From Paraburkholderia podalyriae (GTDB taxonomy: Bacteria > Pseudomonadota > Gammaproteobacteria > Burkholderiales > Burkholderiaceae): DNA of 64,000 bases. Positions 52,057 through 59,197 of the stretch are shown piece after piece. How positions within the stretch are numbered: position 1 is the first letter of the stretch; every line of letters starts with the position of its first letter. The notes beneath the pieces were generated by a model, which was not told the origin of the DNA, did not search any database, and saw only the letters and a program-made list of their open reading frames with translations. Location of the stretch: the NCBI RefSeq assembly GCF_014397785.1, contig NZ_VZQQ01000011.1, positions 124,001 to 188,000 on the forward strand, given 5' to 3'. The position numbers and the translations under genes are program-made.

Positions 52057-52896
52057 TTATTTTGGAATCGGCCGATGGATAGTCGGCTCGTATATCGACG
52101 GATCGACGATGTTCATCTCGTCTTTCGGGCGTTCGCCGAAAACTCGCTCGAAGTCTTCGGGACCCAGAATGTCAGCAGCGTCGTGGAGAAAAGACGAATA
52201 GGCCTCGTTCAGTTTCGAGGCCGACGGTGCGTCGCTGCCCGGCGGCACGTATTGCAAACGTTCGACCCGCGCCATAAACGCGCGTCGATGCTTCATCAAC
52301 GACTTGATCTTTGCGTCCGCGTCCGGACCGGTCAAGGTCGCCTGAAGATGCTCCTGAAAATCATCGACATCGGCTTGCGGATGTCCTGGCTTCATGGCGT
52401 TACTCCCGCCTGGGGTTGAGCACTGAATTCTTTTGCTCGCCCATGCAGCATGCTGCTTGCCGTATGTTCCGAAGATCGCGTTGCTCAACCAGTAACCCCT
52501 GGACATGCGGACCGTAGCAGCGGCCGCTCCACCGCTGCCGGTAGCCCAAAGAATCTGGTTTGACAGCTGATGGCACACGCCATCGCGACCATAGCTAAAA
52601 ATCGTTCCACGACCGGCCGGTTCGATGTTCGGATCGACATCGGGCCGACATAGACAACTAGCATAAGGCAGATTGGCCCCGGCGGAAGCCAAGAAACCAT
52701 CCGCACTGGCCGGCGTCCCGCCTCTGGCGTGGAAGCTGCCCCAGCTGTACCAATAGTGCTCTCCAGCGATCAAAACGTCCGCCAGCGCCGGGTAAATCTT
52801 CACCCGGCTGTCATAAGTCGTCACCCATGTGTGATCAACGGCGGACTCTTGAAAATACGCCGGAGCCGTCCATGCGAACAATGTAACGGCGCTCAT
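52057..52896 (-). CDS. Unrecognised protein with conserved-looking Cys/His motifs
   Basis: I do not recognise this 279-residue protein. The N-terminal part reads like an enzyme or binding domain rich in aromatics: DHTWVTTYDSR (22-32), HYWYSWGSFHARGG, ASCLCRPDVDPN, GTIFSYGRDGVCHQLSNQIL and RGYWLSNAIFGTYG. The His, Asp and the Cys-His pair could be catalytic or metal-binding. From ~170 it turns helical and charged (DDFQEHLQATLTGPDADAKI, SSFLHDAADILGPEDFERVF). No signal peptide or membrane helix is evident. Base composition is less GC-biased. It converges with the methyltransferase gene within the tRNA-linked block. The ATG at 52896 has only a weak ribosome site. Confidence 0.7.
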   Translation of the reverse strand: MSAVTLFAWTAPAYFQESAVDHTWVTTYDSRVKIYPALADVLIAGEHYWYSWGSFHARGGTPASADGFLASAGANLPYASCLCRPDVDPNIEPAGRGTIFSYGRDGVCHQLSNQILWATGSGGAAAATVRMSRGYWLSNAIFGTYGKQHAAWASKRIQCSTPGGSNAMKPGHPQADVDDFQEHLQATLTGPDADAKIKSLMKHRRAFMARVERLQYVPPGSDAPSASKLNEAYSSFLHDAADILGPEDFERVFGERPKDEMNIVDPSIYEPTIHRPIPK

Positions 52897-53021
52897 TGCT
52901 TCATCTTGGCCGCATAACAGCGCTGTCGCGCGAAACTCGCCCGAAAGCTGGTAAAAACCTTGCTTACCTCAAAGGTTATACGCGGTGAGCAGTATCAATT
53001 TCAAGGATGCTAAAAACCTGC

Positions 53022-53042
53022 CGAAGCGCTGTTAGCGCTTCG
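53022..53042 (-). terminator. Hairpin spanning the acyltransferase stop codon
   Basis: CGAAGCGCT/AGCGCTTCG has a 9-bp perfect stem with a 3-base loop. On the minus strand it includes the TAA stop and is followed, after GCAGG, by TTTTTA. It is a probable terminator of the acyltransferase gene. Confidence 0.6.
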
Positions 53043-54108
53043 CTCCCGCTACCGCACTTCCCCACGACAGTCCGGCGATCCACCTGGCGACGGCCCGACT
53101 AGCCGGCCGCTCGACCCATCGATACGACCCGAGCGCCACCACCGACGACCCCACTACGACCACCGCGCCCACCAGATCCCCCGGCCACCGATGCCGGGCA
53201 TCGATCATCTGCAAGAGCCCGATCACCACCGGCATCGCGAGCAGGTGCGTCAGATATAGCGAATACGATGCATCGCCAATGCGCTCGAGCCACCTGCTCC
53301 ACCGTACCTTGCTCTCGACTGACAAGCCCGCCACCACGACGGCCAACGCCGGCAAGCCAAAGACGAGAAAACGGTTCGCATCGGTCAACCTCGGCGCGAA
53401 TGCGCCCGCTGCGGCGACCACCACCAGCAGTCCCGCCGCCGCGGCCAGCGGCACTGTCCGCCCGGACGCATACCACGCGCCGACGCAGCACCCGAACACA
53501 AACTCCAGCACCAGCGGATTCGTGTAAAACGCAAACGCGACGCCCTCGCCGGGCAGCAGGTGCAACGCGGACGTCACCAGCAGAAACGCACCCACCGCCA
53601 GCAGACGACGCCTTGTCACGCTCATCGCCACGGCAAACACAGCGTAAAACCACATCTCGTAGTTCAGCGTCCAGCCGACGCCCAGCACGGGCGCGGCGAT
53701 GCCGGTCCAGCTCGTCGACGGTAGAAACAGAAACGACGACAGCGCATGCCACGCGCTCACGCGCGCATGATCGAACGCTTCGGGAACGCCCGGCACGAAC
53801 GCGACGAGCGCGATAAACAACGCGGTGAGAATCCAGTAGAGCGGCACGACCCGCGCGATGCGGGCGCAAATGAACGAGCGCGCCGACTCGATTCCCGGCG
53901 GCAAACCGTGAGTCACCAGCGCCATCACGAAGCCGGAGATCACGAAAAACACGTCGACGCCGATTTCGCCATAGCGCGACACGCGCGGAAAAACATGCAC
54001 GAGCCAGCCATGCGCGGCGACGATGCCGTTCGTATGAAACGCGACTACGCCCAGCGCGGCGAGCGCGCGCAACGCCTGGATTGATCGATACTTCCTGATG
54101 CCTGTCAT
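53032..54108 (-). CDS. Acyltransferase 3 family membrane protein (OafA/YrhL type)
   Basis: The 358-residue protein has about ten membrane helices. The family hallmarks are IQALRALAALGVVAFH at the N-terminus (catalytic-type His), EIGVDVFFVISGFVM, FICARIARVVPLYW (RxxR motif) and ASYSLYLTHLLAMPVVIG. Such proteins O-acetylate or O-acylate surface polysaccharides, such as O-antigen, peptidoglycan or Nod factors. The substrate is unknown; the upstream methyltransferase with a glycan-type module is a possible functional neighbour. Its GC bias returns to the chromosomal norm. Confidence 0.9.
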   Translation of the reverse strand: MTGIRKYRSIQALRALAALGVVAFHTNGIVAAHGWLVHVFPRVSRYGEIGVDVFFVISGFVMALVTHGLPPGIESARSFICARIARVVPLYWILTALFIALVAFVPGVPEAFDHARVSAWHALSSFLFLPSTSWTGIAAPVLGVGWTLNYEMWFYAVFAVAMSVTRRRLLAVGAFLLVTSALHLLPGEGVAFAFYTNPLVLEFVFGCCVGAWYASGRTVPLAAAAGLLVVVAAAGAFAPRLTDANRFLVFGLPALAVVVAGLSVESKVRWSRWLERIGDASYSLYLTHLLAMPVVIGLLQMIDARHRWPGDLVGAVVVVGSSVVALGSYRWVERPASRAVARWIAGLSWGSAVAGAKR

Positions 54109-54233
54109 ACCCTTCGATCCGACAGAGTGTGGGAGGCATGGTAGCGCCGAGCGTCACACGATGCAGCTCGGCCGGGCGCGTCCAATGCACGCCCGCCCGG
54201 CCGAGCGGTCAAGCTCGCGAAACGCTCAGGCCA

Positions 54234-54941
54234 TCAAGCCGGCCGCTGCGGAATATTCAGGCCGCGCACCACCGCTGGACGCTCGACGAACGCGCCCAGC
54301 ACGCGCCTCACGTTAGGGAAGTCCTGAATGCCGACCAGTTCTCCCGCCTCGTAAAAGCCGACCAGATTGCGCACCCAGGGGAAGATCGCGATATCGGCGA
54401 TCGAATAGTGATCACCCATCACCCATGCGCGTCCTTCGAGCCGCTGCTCCAGCACGCCGAGCAGCCGCTTCGATTCGGCGACGTAGCGATCGCGCGGACG
54501 CTTGTCCTCGTACTCCTTGCCGGCGAATTTGTGGAAGAAGCCGACCTGGCCGAACATCGGACCGATGCCGCCCATCTGGAACATCACCCACTGGATCGTC
54601 TCGTAGCGCCCCGCGGCGTCCCGCGGGATCAGCTGAGCGCTTTTGTCGGCGAGATAAATCAGGATCGCGCCCGATTCGAACAGCGGCAGCGGTTTGCCGT
54701 CGGGACCGTTCGGATCGAGGATCGCCGGAATCTTGTTGTTCGGGTTCAGCGACAGAAACGCCGGCGTCATCTGATCGTTGGTATCGAAGCGCACCAGATG
54801 CGGCTCGTATGGCAAGCCGGTTTCCTCGAGCATGATCGAGATTTTTACGCCATTGGGCGTCGGCAGCGAATAGAGCTGAATCCGGTCCGGATGCTCGGCC
54901 GGCCAATTCTTCGTGATCGCAAAAGCGGATAGATCGGTCAT
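54234..54941 (-). CDS. Glutathione S-transferase family protein (Nu-class, YfcG/YghU-like)
   Basis: The 235-residue protein has an N-terminal thioredoxin fold (IQLYSLPTPNGVKISIMLEE, where TPNGxK is the Nu-class glutathione site; NPNNKIPAILDP; FESGAILIYLADK). The C-terminal half is helical, including WVMFQMGGIGPMFGQVGFFH and DHYSIADIAIFPWVRN. Nu-class enzymes have disulfide reductase and peroxidase activity on glutathione conjugates. The start at 54941 is in the usual position. It is a single-gene unit. Confidence 0.92.
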   Translation of the reverse strand: MTDLSAFAITKNWPAEHPDRIQLYSLPTPNGVKISIMLEETGLPYEPHLVRFDTNDQMTPAFLSLNPNNKIPAILDPNGPDGKPLPLFESGAILIYLADKSAQLIPRDAAGRYETIQWVMFQMGGIGPMFGQVGFFHKFAGKEYEDKRPRDRYVAESKRLLGVLEQRLEGRAWVMGDHYSIADIAIFPWVRNLVGFYEAGELVGIQDFPNVRRVLGAFVERPAVVRGLNIPQRPA

Positions 54942-55070
54942 GGGTTCGCGTCGCCCTAGGGGACAGAAATTGCAAGACCGCCCAATATAAACCGACTCGG
55001 CACAACGCGTGCGCGGCCGCGCGAAGACCTCACAAACGCCGCCACACCGCCGCCGTTCGCGATCGGTGGT

Positions 55071-55292
55071 TCACCACAAGTCCTTCGTCGCCGTGCCCGC
55101 GCGAACAGTGAAGCCCTCACGCCACAGCGCCGCGCCGACCGCCAGCAGCAACGTCTTCTCGGTGCCGTCGAGCAGTTCCCACGCGGCCGCGAACCACGTC
55201 GCGAAGTTCGCGCAGGTCGCTTCGAGATCGGGCGGCGCCTTGCCTTCCAGGTACTGCCGTTCGAACATCGAAAGTATTTTTTCGGGTGTCAT
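55071..55292 (-). CDS. Small hypothetical protein (73 aa)
   Basis: The 73-residue soluble helical protein begins MTPEKILSMFERQYLEGKAP and ends EGFTVRAGTATKDLW. The ATG at 55292 has a strong CAGGAGG ribosome site, chosen over an in-frame ATG 30 bases upstream. The family is not recognised. It contains many aromatic and aliphatic residues (NFATWFAAAWELLDGTEKTL) but no clear membrane segment. Confidence 0.62.
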   Translation of the reverse strand: MTPEKILSMFERQYLEGKAPPDLEATCANFATWFAAAWELLDGTEKTLLLAVGAALWREGFTVRAGTATKDLW

Positions 55293-55522
55293 TGGCGCGG
55301 CCTCCTGATGGGATTGCGCCAAGTCTAAAGCGCCCGCAGCGCACGCGGAATGCCCACGCTCGCGATCACGGGTTACTCCCAGGCCGGCCGCCGCCTGTAC
55401 GGCAGCGGCGACCCAGATGGTGAAAGCCGAGGCGCTGTGCCCGACCCGCGCCCCACGATAAACAAAGGCGCCGCGACAGTCGCGACACCTCCGTCGTTAC
55501 GACCACCTACACCGATCGGGCT

Positions 55523-55714
55523 TCAGTGATGACCGCGCTTTGCATTGTCCCTGGCGTCTTCCTTCGCGTCGCCATAGGTCTTCTGCACCTTGCCGGCGCC
55601 CTGCTGCACGTCGCCCTTGAGTTCCTTCGCAGGGTCGTTCGTGGCCTTGCCGACGGCCTCGTTGACCTTGCCCTTGACCTGCTTGCCAACGCCCTTCACT
55701 TGATCCTTGTTCAT
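55523..55714 (-). CDS. CsbD family stress protein
   Basis: The 63-residue hydrophilic protein shows the CsbD pattern: MNKDQVKGVGKQVKGKVNEA, VGKATNDPAKELKGDVQQGA, GKVQKTYGDAKEDARD. CsbD proteins accumulate under general stress; the mechanism is unknown. AGGAAG precedes the ATG. It is divergent from the small gene at 55914. Confidence 0.92.
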   Translation of the reverse strand: MNKDQVKGVGKQVKGKVNEAVGKATNDPAKELKGDVQQGAGKVQKTYGDAKEDARDNAKRGHH

Positions 55715-55913
55715 GTTCGGCTTCCTATGCATAGTCGACAAAGATGCCGGCGCGCATTCCGCCGGTAGCTGGTACCAAGCAACGGCTGTTCCCGGGGTGG
55801 TCCGCGCGGCGACCTCGTCATTGATGAGCGCCAACACGCGATCAAGCAAAATTTTTATCAAAAAGCCCTAAAGTCCTGCCGCGGACCGCCGTAAATGCGT
55901 TCAGGGAGGAGCC

Positions 55914-56240
55914 ATGGACCACACTGGGACTACGATTTCGGGATCATCGCAGGCTGCGTTGGTCGACCACGACATCGCGCACATCACGCGCGCCATGCAC
56001 GTATCGTTGCGTGGCGATTTTGGCGGTCCGATCTTGCCGGCCACCTATTGGCGCAAACGGCTGACCGATCTGCTCGACAGCGGCCAGCTCTCTGCCGCGC
56101 AATCGCACAAGGTCGACAGCCTGCTGCTGCAGCTCGATCTGCTCGCCTCGACGCCGCTGCCCGAATGGGAACGCTTCGCGCCCGCCCCGACCACGCCTTT
56201 CCGGCCGGCTGCCCCGGTGAAGAAGGTGAAGCCGGCCTAG
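55914..56240 (+). CDS. Small hypothetical protein (108 aa)
   Basis: The 108-residue protein has an excellent GGGAGGAGCC ribosome site. I do not recognise the family. It is soluble, with an amphipathic central part (ALVDHDIAHITRAMHVSLRG, YWRKRLTDLLDSGQLSAAQS) and a Pro/Ala/Lys-rich tail (TPFRPAAPVKKVKPA). It is divergent from csbD, so stress-linked expression is possible. Confidence 0.65.
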   Translation: MDHTGTTISGSSQAALVDHDIAHITRAMHVSLRGDFGGPILPATYWRKRLTDLLDSGQLSAAQSHKVDSLLLQLDLLASTPLPEWERFAPAPTTPFRPAAPVKKVKPA

Positions 56241-56325
56241 CTCGCCCGTCCGCTACATCGCCTCTACACCCGCCGAACCCGCGCGCGTGCCGCCAAGCCG
56301 GCACCCGGCTCGTCGTGCAGGCCGC

Positions 56326-56356
56326 AAAAAAACGGCCGCGCACGAAGTCGCGGCCG
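56326..56356 (-). terminator. Leftward intrinsic terminator with no annotated gene
   Basis: On the minus strand, CGGCCGCG/CGCGGCCG forms an 8-bp stem with an 8-base loop, followed directly by seven T. It cannot serve the + gene to its left, because the A-run is on the wrong side. No minus-strand gene lies to its right before dcm. Confidence 0.75.
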
Positions 56357-56508
56357 CCAACACACGTCGCAACGCAGGAAACGAGCGTCACCCGACAAGC
56401 GTACATGCGCATTCGTGACAGGCATGTTTCACCGCAGACAAACGCAGCGCCGCGCCGTATCGCGAAAAAATCCTGATCAATAGGCGCTAAAATAGGGAAA
56501 TGGGACGA
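56326..56508 (-). ncRNA. Candidate small RNA upstream of dcm
   Basis: This is an inferred minus-strand transcript of about 180 bases. It would run from a promoter-like pair (TTGCTG at 56543-56538, 17-bp spacer, TATGAC at 56520-56515) to the orphan terminator at 56356-56326. There is no open frame with a ribosome site. Existence is inferred only from the signals. Confidence 0.3.
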
Positions 56509-56526
56509 CCTTAGGTCATAATGTCC
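56503..56526. promoter_or_regulatory. Nested inverted repeats at dcm promoter
   Basis: GACC-TTA-GGTC (56507-56517) lies inside outer arms GGAC (56503-56506) and GTCC (56523-56526), 26 bp before the dcm GTG. CATAAT at 56517-56522 may be a -10. The dcm product's N-terminal HTH could bind here and autoregulate, as described for SsoII-type cytosine methylases. Confidence 0.4.
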
Positions 56527-56552
56527 GCAAAAATTCCCAGCAAGGACGCCAC

Positions 56553-57857
56553 GTGACCCTCGTCGCCCCGTTCGACCTGCTCAAGCAGGCGCGCGCCCGT
56601 TTCACCCAACGCGAAATCGCCGCGCATGTCGGCAAGGACATCAAGACGGTGCGTCGCTGGGAAAAAGGTGAAACGCCTTGTCCCGCGATGCTGGAGCCCG
56701 CGTTGCGCGATCTGCTGCGGCAAGGCGCGCGTGAGGCGCAACACGGGGGCGAGGCGGCGCGGTTTCGCTTCATCGATCTGTTCGCGGGTATCGGCGGTAT
56801 TCGCATGGGCTTCGAGGCGCACGGCGGCGAATGCGTGTTCACCAGCGAGTGGAACGAGTTCTCCACGCGCACGTATCGTGAAAACTACGGTGAAAACCAC
56901 GGCGACAACGCCGCCAGCAGCAGCGCGCACACGCTGATCGGCGACATCGTCACGTTTCCCGCCGAAGACGTGCCGAGCCACGACGTGCTCCTGGGTGGCT
57001 TTCCGTGCCAGCCGTTTTCGATCGCCGGCGTCAGCAAGAAAAACGCGCTGGGCCGGCCCCACGGCTTCGAATGCACGACCCAGGGGACGCTCTTTTTCGA
57101 CGTCGCGCGCATCATCGCCGCGAAACGCCCCGCCGCGTTCCTGCTTGAAAACGTGAAAAACCTGCTGTCGCACGACAAAGGCCGCACCTTCGACGTGATC
57201 CTGCAAACGCTGCGCGACGAGCTTGGCTACGAGGTGCATTACCGCGTGATCGATGGTCAGCATTTCACGCCGCAGCATCGCGAACGCATCATCATCGTCG
57301 GCTTTCGCGGCAAAACCTCGTTCACATGGGACGACCTGCGCCTACCCGAGCAGGCTCCGCGGCTCGGCGCGATCCTGCATCGCACGGACGGCACGGAACC
57401 GGTGCTGCCGTGGGACCACGACCGCTTCTTCGACCATGTCGCGCGCCGCGTGCAGCCGAAGTACACGCTCACCCCGAAGCTGTGGGCGTATCTGCAGAAC
57501 TACGCGGCCAAGCATCGCGCGGCGGGCAACGGCTTCGGTTTCGGCATCGCGTATCCGGATAGCGTGACGCGCACGCTGTCGGCGCGCTATCACAAGGACG
57601 GCTCCGAAATTCTGGTCTATCAGGGCGAGGCGCTTCGCCCGCGTCGTCTGACGCCGCGCGAATGCGCGCGCCTGATGGGCTTTCCCGACACCTTCAGGAT
57701 TCCGGTCAGCGATACGCAGGCCTACCGTCAGTTCGGCAACAGCGTCGTGATGCCGGTGATGCGCGAAGTGGCGCGTATCATGCTGCCGCATGTGCAAACC
57801 CTGCTCGCCCACCCGACCCGCGATGCGTCGAAACACTCCCTGCCGCTCCACGCATGA
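56553..57857 (+). CDS. dcm: DNA (cytosine-5) methyltransferase, Dcm type
   Basis: The 434-residue protein has an N-terminal HTH (residues ~17-40, FTQREIAAHVGKDIKTVRRW), then all core C5-methylase motifs in order: FIDLFAGIGGIRMGFEAHGG (I), GGFPCQPFS with catalytic C152 (IV), ENVKN 199-203 (VI), QHRERI 241-246 (VIII) and QFGNSVV (X). It is closely similar to E. coli Dcm throughout, including SKKNALGRPHGF and RLTPRECARLMGF, suggesting CCWGG as target. The start is GTG with AAGGA upstream. vsr follows 30 bp later; no restriction gene is present, so it is an orphan methylase with repair partner. Confidence 0.94.
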   Translation: MTLVAPFDLLKQARARFTQREIAAHVGKDIKTVRRWEKGETPCPAMLEPALRDLLRQGAREAQHGGEAARFRFIDLFAGIGGIRMGFEAHGGECVFTSEWNEFSTRTYRENYGENHGDNAASSSAHTLIGDIVTFPAEDVPSHDVLLGGFPCQPFSIAGVSKKNALGRPHGFECTTQGTLFFDVARIIAAKRPAAFLLENVKNLLSHDKGRTFDVILQTLRDELGYEVHYRVIDGQHFTPQHRERIIIVGFRGKTSFTWDDLRLPEQAPRLGAILHRTDGTEPVLPWDHDRFFDHVARRVQPKYTLTPKLWAYLQNYAAKHRAAGNGFGFGIAYPDSVTRTLSARYHKDGSEILVYQGEALRPRRLTPRECARLMGFPDTFRIPVSDTQAYRQFGNSVVMPVMREVARIMLPHVQTLLAHPTRDASKHSLPLHA

Positions 57858-57887
57858 GCGGCCGCGCGACTCGTTGACCCGTTGACG

Positions 57888-58334
57888 ATGATCGATATCG
57901 TCGATAACGCGACGCGCAGTCGGATGATGTCCGGCATTCGCGGCCGCAACACCAAGCCCGAGGTTCTGATCCGCAGCCTGCTGCATCGACAGGGCCTGCG
58001 CTTCAGGCTCGACGCGCGCGATCTGCCCGGCCGCCCCGACATCGTGCTGCCGCGTTATCGCGCGGTGGTGCTCGTGCACGGCTGCTTCTGGCATGGCCAC
58101 GACTGTCATCTGTTCAAATGGCCGCAGACGCGGCCCGAGTTCTGGCGCGACAAGATCGGCCGCAATCGCAGCAACGACGACAAGGTGCGCGCCGCGCTGC
58201 TCGCGGGCGGCTGGCGCGTCGCCGTCGTGTGGGAATGCGCTTTGCGGGGCGCGAATCGCGATATCGCGGGCGTGATCGAGCGGCTCGTCGCGTGGATCAG
58301 AAGCGACGCGCCCGAGTTCGAGGAACGCGGCTAA
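57888..58334 (+). CDS. vsr: Very short patch repair endonuclease
   Basis: The 148-residue endonuclease nicks 5' of T in T:G mismatches made when 5-methylcytosine deaminates. Active-site residues coincide with E. coli Vsr numbering: D51 in GRPDIVLPRYR, and H64, C66, F67, W68, H69, H71, C73 in VHGCFWHGHDC (metal and zinc sites). The start is ATG 57888. It is linked to dcm, correcting its mutagenic side effect. Confidence 0.96.
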   Translation: MIDIVDNATRSRMMSGIRGRNTKPEVLIRSLLHRQGLRFRLDARDLPGRPDIVLPRYRAVVLVHGCFWHGHDCHLFKWPQTRPEFWRDKIGRNRSNDDKVRAALLAGGWRVAVVWECALRGANRDIAGVIERLVAWIRSDAPEFEERG

Positions 58335-58575
58335 AACCACGCGCGAGCTGCCCGGCTCGCGCGAGTCTCGCGGCCGCTGGTGATACACTCGAAAAGCTTA
58401 CCCGGAGCGCTTTCGAAGTGCCTTCCAGGCACGCTTCGGCGGCGTTTTGCGGGAGCTTTCCCGGCGCTTTCACGGCACGTCCTCACGCATGTCGGCATGC
58501 CACGAGATGCGCGTCGCCCGCCGCGACATCGCGCACTCCGACGATCCCAGAACCAATCAACAAGGGAGGCACATC

Positions 58576-59079
58576 ATGGCTGACTTCCGTCTCTGGTCCG
58601 ACGAATTTCCCACCAACGGCTTCATGCCGAAAGCCCACGAGTACAACGACAAGGCGTTCGGCGTCGACGGCGAGAACATCTCGCCGTCGCTGCAATGGGA
58701 AGCGCCGCCCGCGGATACGCTAAGCTTCGCGCTCACCGTTCACGACCCCGACGCGCCGACCGGCAGCGGCTTCTGGCACTGGGTCGTCGTCAACATTCCG
58801 GCCGACGCGCGCTCGCTGCCGCGCAACGCCGGCAAGGCCGACGGCTCGCTATTGCCGCAGGGCGCGATGCAGGTGCGCAACGACTACGGGACGGTCGGCT
58901 TCGGCGGCGCCGCGCCGCCGCGCGGCGATCGCACGCATCGCTATATCTTCCGGCTGCATGCGCTGAAGGTGCCGCATCTGCCGGTCAGCGCGGACACCAC
59001 CAACGCGGTCGCGCGCTTCATGACGCACCTCAACGAAATCGACTCGACGACCCATACGGGCCTTTACGAACTCAAATAA
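58576..59079 (+). CDS. YbhB/YbcL family Raf kinase inhibitor-like protein (PEBP)
   Basis: The 167-residue protein has the phosphatidylethanolamine-binding fold: GENISPSLQWEAPPADTLSF, LTVHDPDAPTGSGFWHWVVV, and GAAPPRGDRTHRYIFRLHAL with the conserved HRY anion pocket. The bacterial role is unclear; members bind small ligands or modulate enzymes. The ATG at 58576 has GGGAGG 6 bases upstream. A GC-rich hairpin follows. Confidence 0.92.
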   Translation: MADFRLWSDEFPTNGFMPKAHEYNDKAFGVDGENISPSLQWEAPPADTLSFALTVHDPDAPTGSGFWHWVVVNIPADARSLPRNAGKADGSLLPQGAMQVRNDYGTVGFGGAAPPRGDRTHRYIFRLHALKVPHLPVSADTTNAVARFMTHLNEIDSTTHTGLYELK

Positions 59080-59087
59080 CGCGCAGG

Positions 59088-59118
59088 CGGCGCCGGCGCT
59101 CTGATAACGCCGGCGCCG
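59088..59118 (+). terminator. GC-rich stem-loop after the PEBP gene
   Basis: CGGCGCCGGCG/CGCCGGCGCCG is an 11-bp perfect stem with a 9-base loop, 8 bp after the stop. It lacks a T-tract, so it is either a weak terminator or a 3'-end stabiliser. Confidence 0.5.
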
Positions 59119-59197
59119 GGCCGACCGATACGCCCGCAGCGGCCAGCGTGTGAGCCGCGCACCGGCGCGCCAACATCTCCGACAAATCAAACAATCG

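Larger units (their letters stand above)
56241..56552. other. Intergenic region before dcm (312 bp)
   Basis: It contains an intrinsic terminator that faces left (56326-56356), a possible leftward promoter and nested inverted repeats just upstream of dcm (listed separately), and possibly a small RNA on the minus strand. No protein gene is seen. Confidence 0.6.

Noticed and set aside
50815..53040. att direct repeat of the tRNA-Arg 3' end marking an island
   Set aside because: I could not find a second copy of the T-arm/acceptor sequence in the window, and there is no integrase gene.
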